Positions 39,418-39,974 of a DNA stretch of 39,974 nucleotides are shown piece after piece (the stretch's first letter is position 1; every line of letters starts with the position of its first letter). Position numbers and translations under genes: made by a program. Below the pieces are notes generated by a model, which saw nothing but the letters and a program-made list of their open reading frames with translations, was not told the DNA's origin and did not search any database. The DNA is from a virus: IMG/VR virus record IMGVR_UViG_3300017963_003073, positions 1 to 39,974 of that record; one strand, given 5' to 3'.

Positions 39418-39858
39418 CTAATACTCTTCTACAAAATCACAATTTTGGCACTGGGCTATAATCCGATAGCTAGATCTGAGACTGTCTCTTTTTTCTTTTG
39501 TAAATGCTTGCATAACCATTTTGTGGCCGCAAAGGGAGCAGGTCACCGGCACAGCATCCAGGTGGGACCGGAATTGTGCCCGAGTGTAACCGGCTTCCTG
39601 GAAGCAAAGGGCCACAATTGCCCGAGTTTCAAACCCCGGATCGGTATAGTCAATTATGTAATAGGCCATGTATGCAGGGTCACCGGCTAGGCGCTCCATT
39701 CGATATTCCACCATCTTCCGGGCACCAAAAAACCCGTTCATCCAGGAGCTAAATTGATCGCTCTGGGTCCAGGGGCAATATGGCATGCCGCCTTCCGCCG
39801 CCGTGTTGTTACTTTTCAGGCCGTGCTTGAATCCCTCAAAGATCGCTCTCGGGTACAT
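39418..39858 (-). CDS. RMF-like domain plus zinc ribbon protein
   Basis: The ATG at 39858 (TGGAG upstream) gives 146 residues. Residues about 7-45, FEGFKHGLKSNNTAAEGGMPYCPWTQ ... WMNGFFGARKM, resemble ribosome modulation factor (G-x3-G, a CP pair, and W-x2-G-x2-A), a module common in phages. A helical middle follows. The C terminus is a zinc ribbon (CSLCGHKM ... CQNCDFVEEY). RMF binds ribosomes in stationary-phase E. coli; in phages the module's role is unknown. It overlaps the end of the upstream gene by 23 nt. Confidence 0.65.
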   Translation of the reverse strand: MYPRAIFEGFKHGLKSNNTAAEGGMPYCPWTQSDQFSSWMNGFFGARKMVEYRMERLAGDPAYMAYYIIDYTDPGFETRAIVALCFQEAGYTRAQFRSHLDAVPVTCSLCGHKMVMQAFTKEKRDSLRSSYRIIAQCQNCDFVEEY

Positions 39859-39974
39859 AGTCTTTACGCTCCATTCGATATTCCACCATCTTCCGGGCAC
39901 CAAAAAACCCGTTCATCCAGGAGCTAAATTGATCGCTCTGGGTCCAGGGGCAATATGGCATGCCGCCTTCCGCC
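39692..39974. repeat. Perfect 108-nt direct repeat, offset 175 nt, at the window end
   Basis: Bases 39692-39799 and 39867-39974 are identical over 108 nt. Both copies encode the same RMF-like segment in frame on the reverse strand. The second copy runs exactly to the window edge, so its true length is unknown. Confidence 0.9.
39836..39974 (-). CDS. C-terminal end of a paralogous RMF-like protein (cut by window end)
   Basis: A reverse frame enters from the window end and encodes AEGGMPYCPWTQSDQF ... GFFGARKMVEYRMERKDYVPESDL, then TGA at 39838-39836. Its first 36 residues are identical, codon for codon, to part of the next gene because they lie in the 108-nt direct repeat. The rest of the protein is outside the window. 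Confidence 0.65.
   Translation of the reverse strand, partial: AEGGMPYCPWTQSDQFSSWMNGFFGARKMVEYRMERKDYVPESDL

Noticed and set aside
1-39974. Direct terminal repeat marking a complete circular genome
   Set aside because: The first bases do not match the last on either strand; the end repeat is internal, 175 nt apart.

Overview
This window is a block of a tailed dsDNA bacteriophage genome (class Caudoviricetes), or possibly a prophage. It carries a portal/MuF protein, an HK97-type prohead protease with scaffold, a capsid, a tail tube, a tape measure, distal tail proteins and a receptor-binding fibre, nearly all in one direction with 1-20 nt overlaps. Shine-Dalgarno sites (GGAGG, AAAGG) and promoters of the TTGACA/TATAAT type indicate an ordinary bacterial host. 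The host phylum cannot be read from the sequence. I recognise no terminase, integrase, endolysin, tRNA, DNA polymerase or CRISPR array, so those functions must lie outside the window or be unrecognisable. The left end cuts a gene, and the right end stops inside a second copy of a 108-nt repeat.

Layout. (1) 1-3.4 kb: proteins sharing an N-terminal Gly-rich GSGNxGHxGxKG tag, with a ParB-like domain or one of two HExxH zincins, and two paralogous small Cys proteins. (2) 3.4-3.7 kb: one reverse-strand gene with its own promoter. (3) 3.8-12.7 kb: portal-MuF fusion, neck proteins, a 2H phosphoesterase, two fibre-like proteins with the same N-terminal peptide, protease plus nested scaffold, and a Cys-rich major capsid protein. 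(4) 12.8-17.9 kb: a virion-modification cassette of three glycosyltransferases and a methyltransferase, wrapped around two more tagged paralogs. (5) 17.9-33.0 kb: connector and neck genes, a tail tube fused to a beta-propeller, tail chaperones, tape measure, distal tail/baseplate proteins and a LamG/C1q-like fibre, closed by a terminator. (6) 33.0-35.2 kb: a separately promoted operon of ribbon-helix-helix protein, FtsK/HerA-type ATPase, a membrane protein and a small protein. (7) 35.2-40 kb: reverse-strand accessory operons (LPD29-type protein, unknowns, a Cas7/RAMP-reminiscent protein, GIY-YIG nuclease, RMF-like zinc-ribbon proteins) with long structured noncoding regions.

The most unusual signals are not genes. 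First, the heptamer TTATCAA occurs 46 times on the + strand, against about 2.4 expected by chance. It falls in all three codon phases, and I found no copy of its reverse complement. The window also encodes an FtsK-family ATPase, the class of motor that reads polar DNA motifs. Second, a small gene at 18462-18701 is perfectly coupled to both neighbours, yet has an in-frame TGA as codon 3 followed by a hairpin at bacterial-SECIS spacing. Third, the reverse operons share a promoter architecture of three TGTCAGG-like direct repeats spaced 11 and 12 bp. Fourth, about 200 nt of degenerate period-5 repeats and an interleaved pair of inverted repeats occupy the 39.06-39.4 kb intergenic region.

Start sites were corrected by hand from ribosome-binding sites, overlaps and homologous N termini. 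Functional calls rest on motifs I can read, not on database searches.
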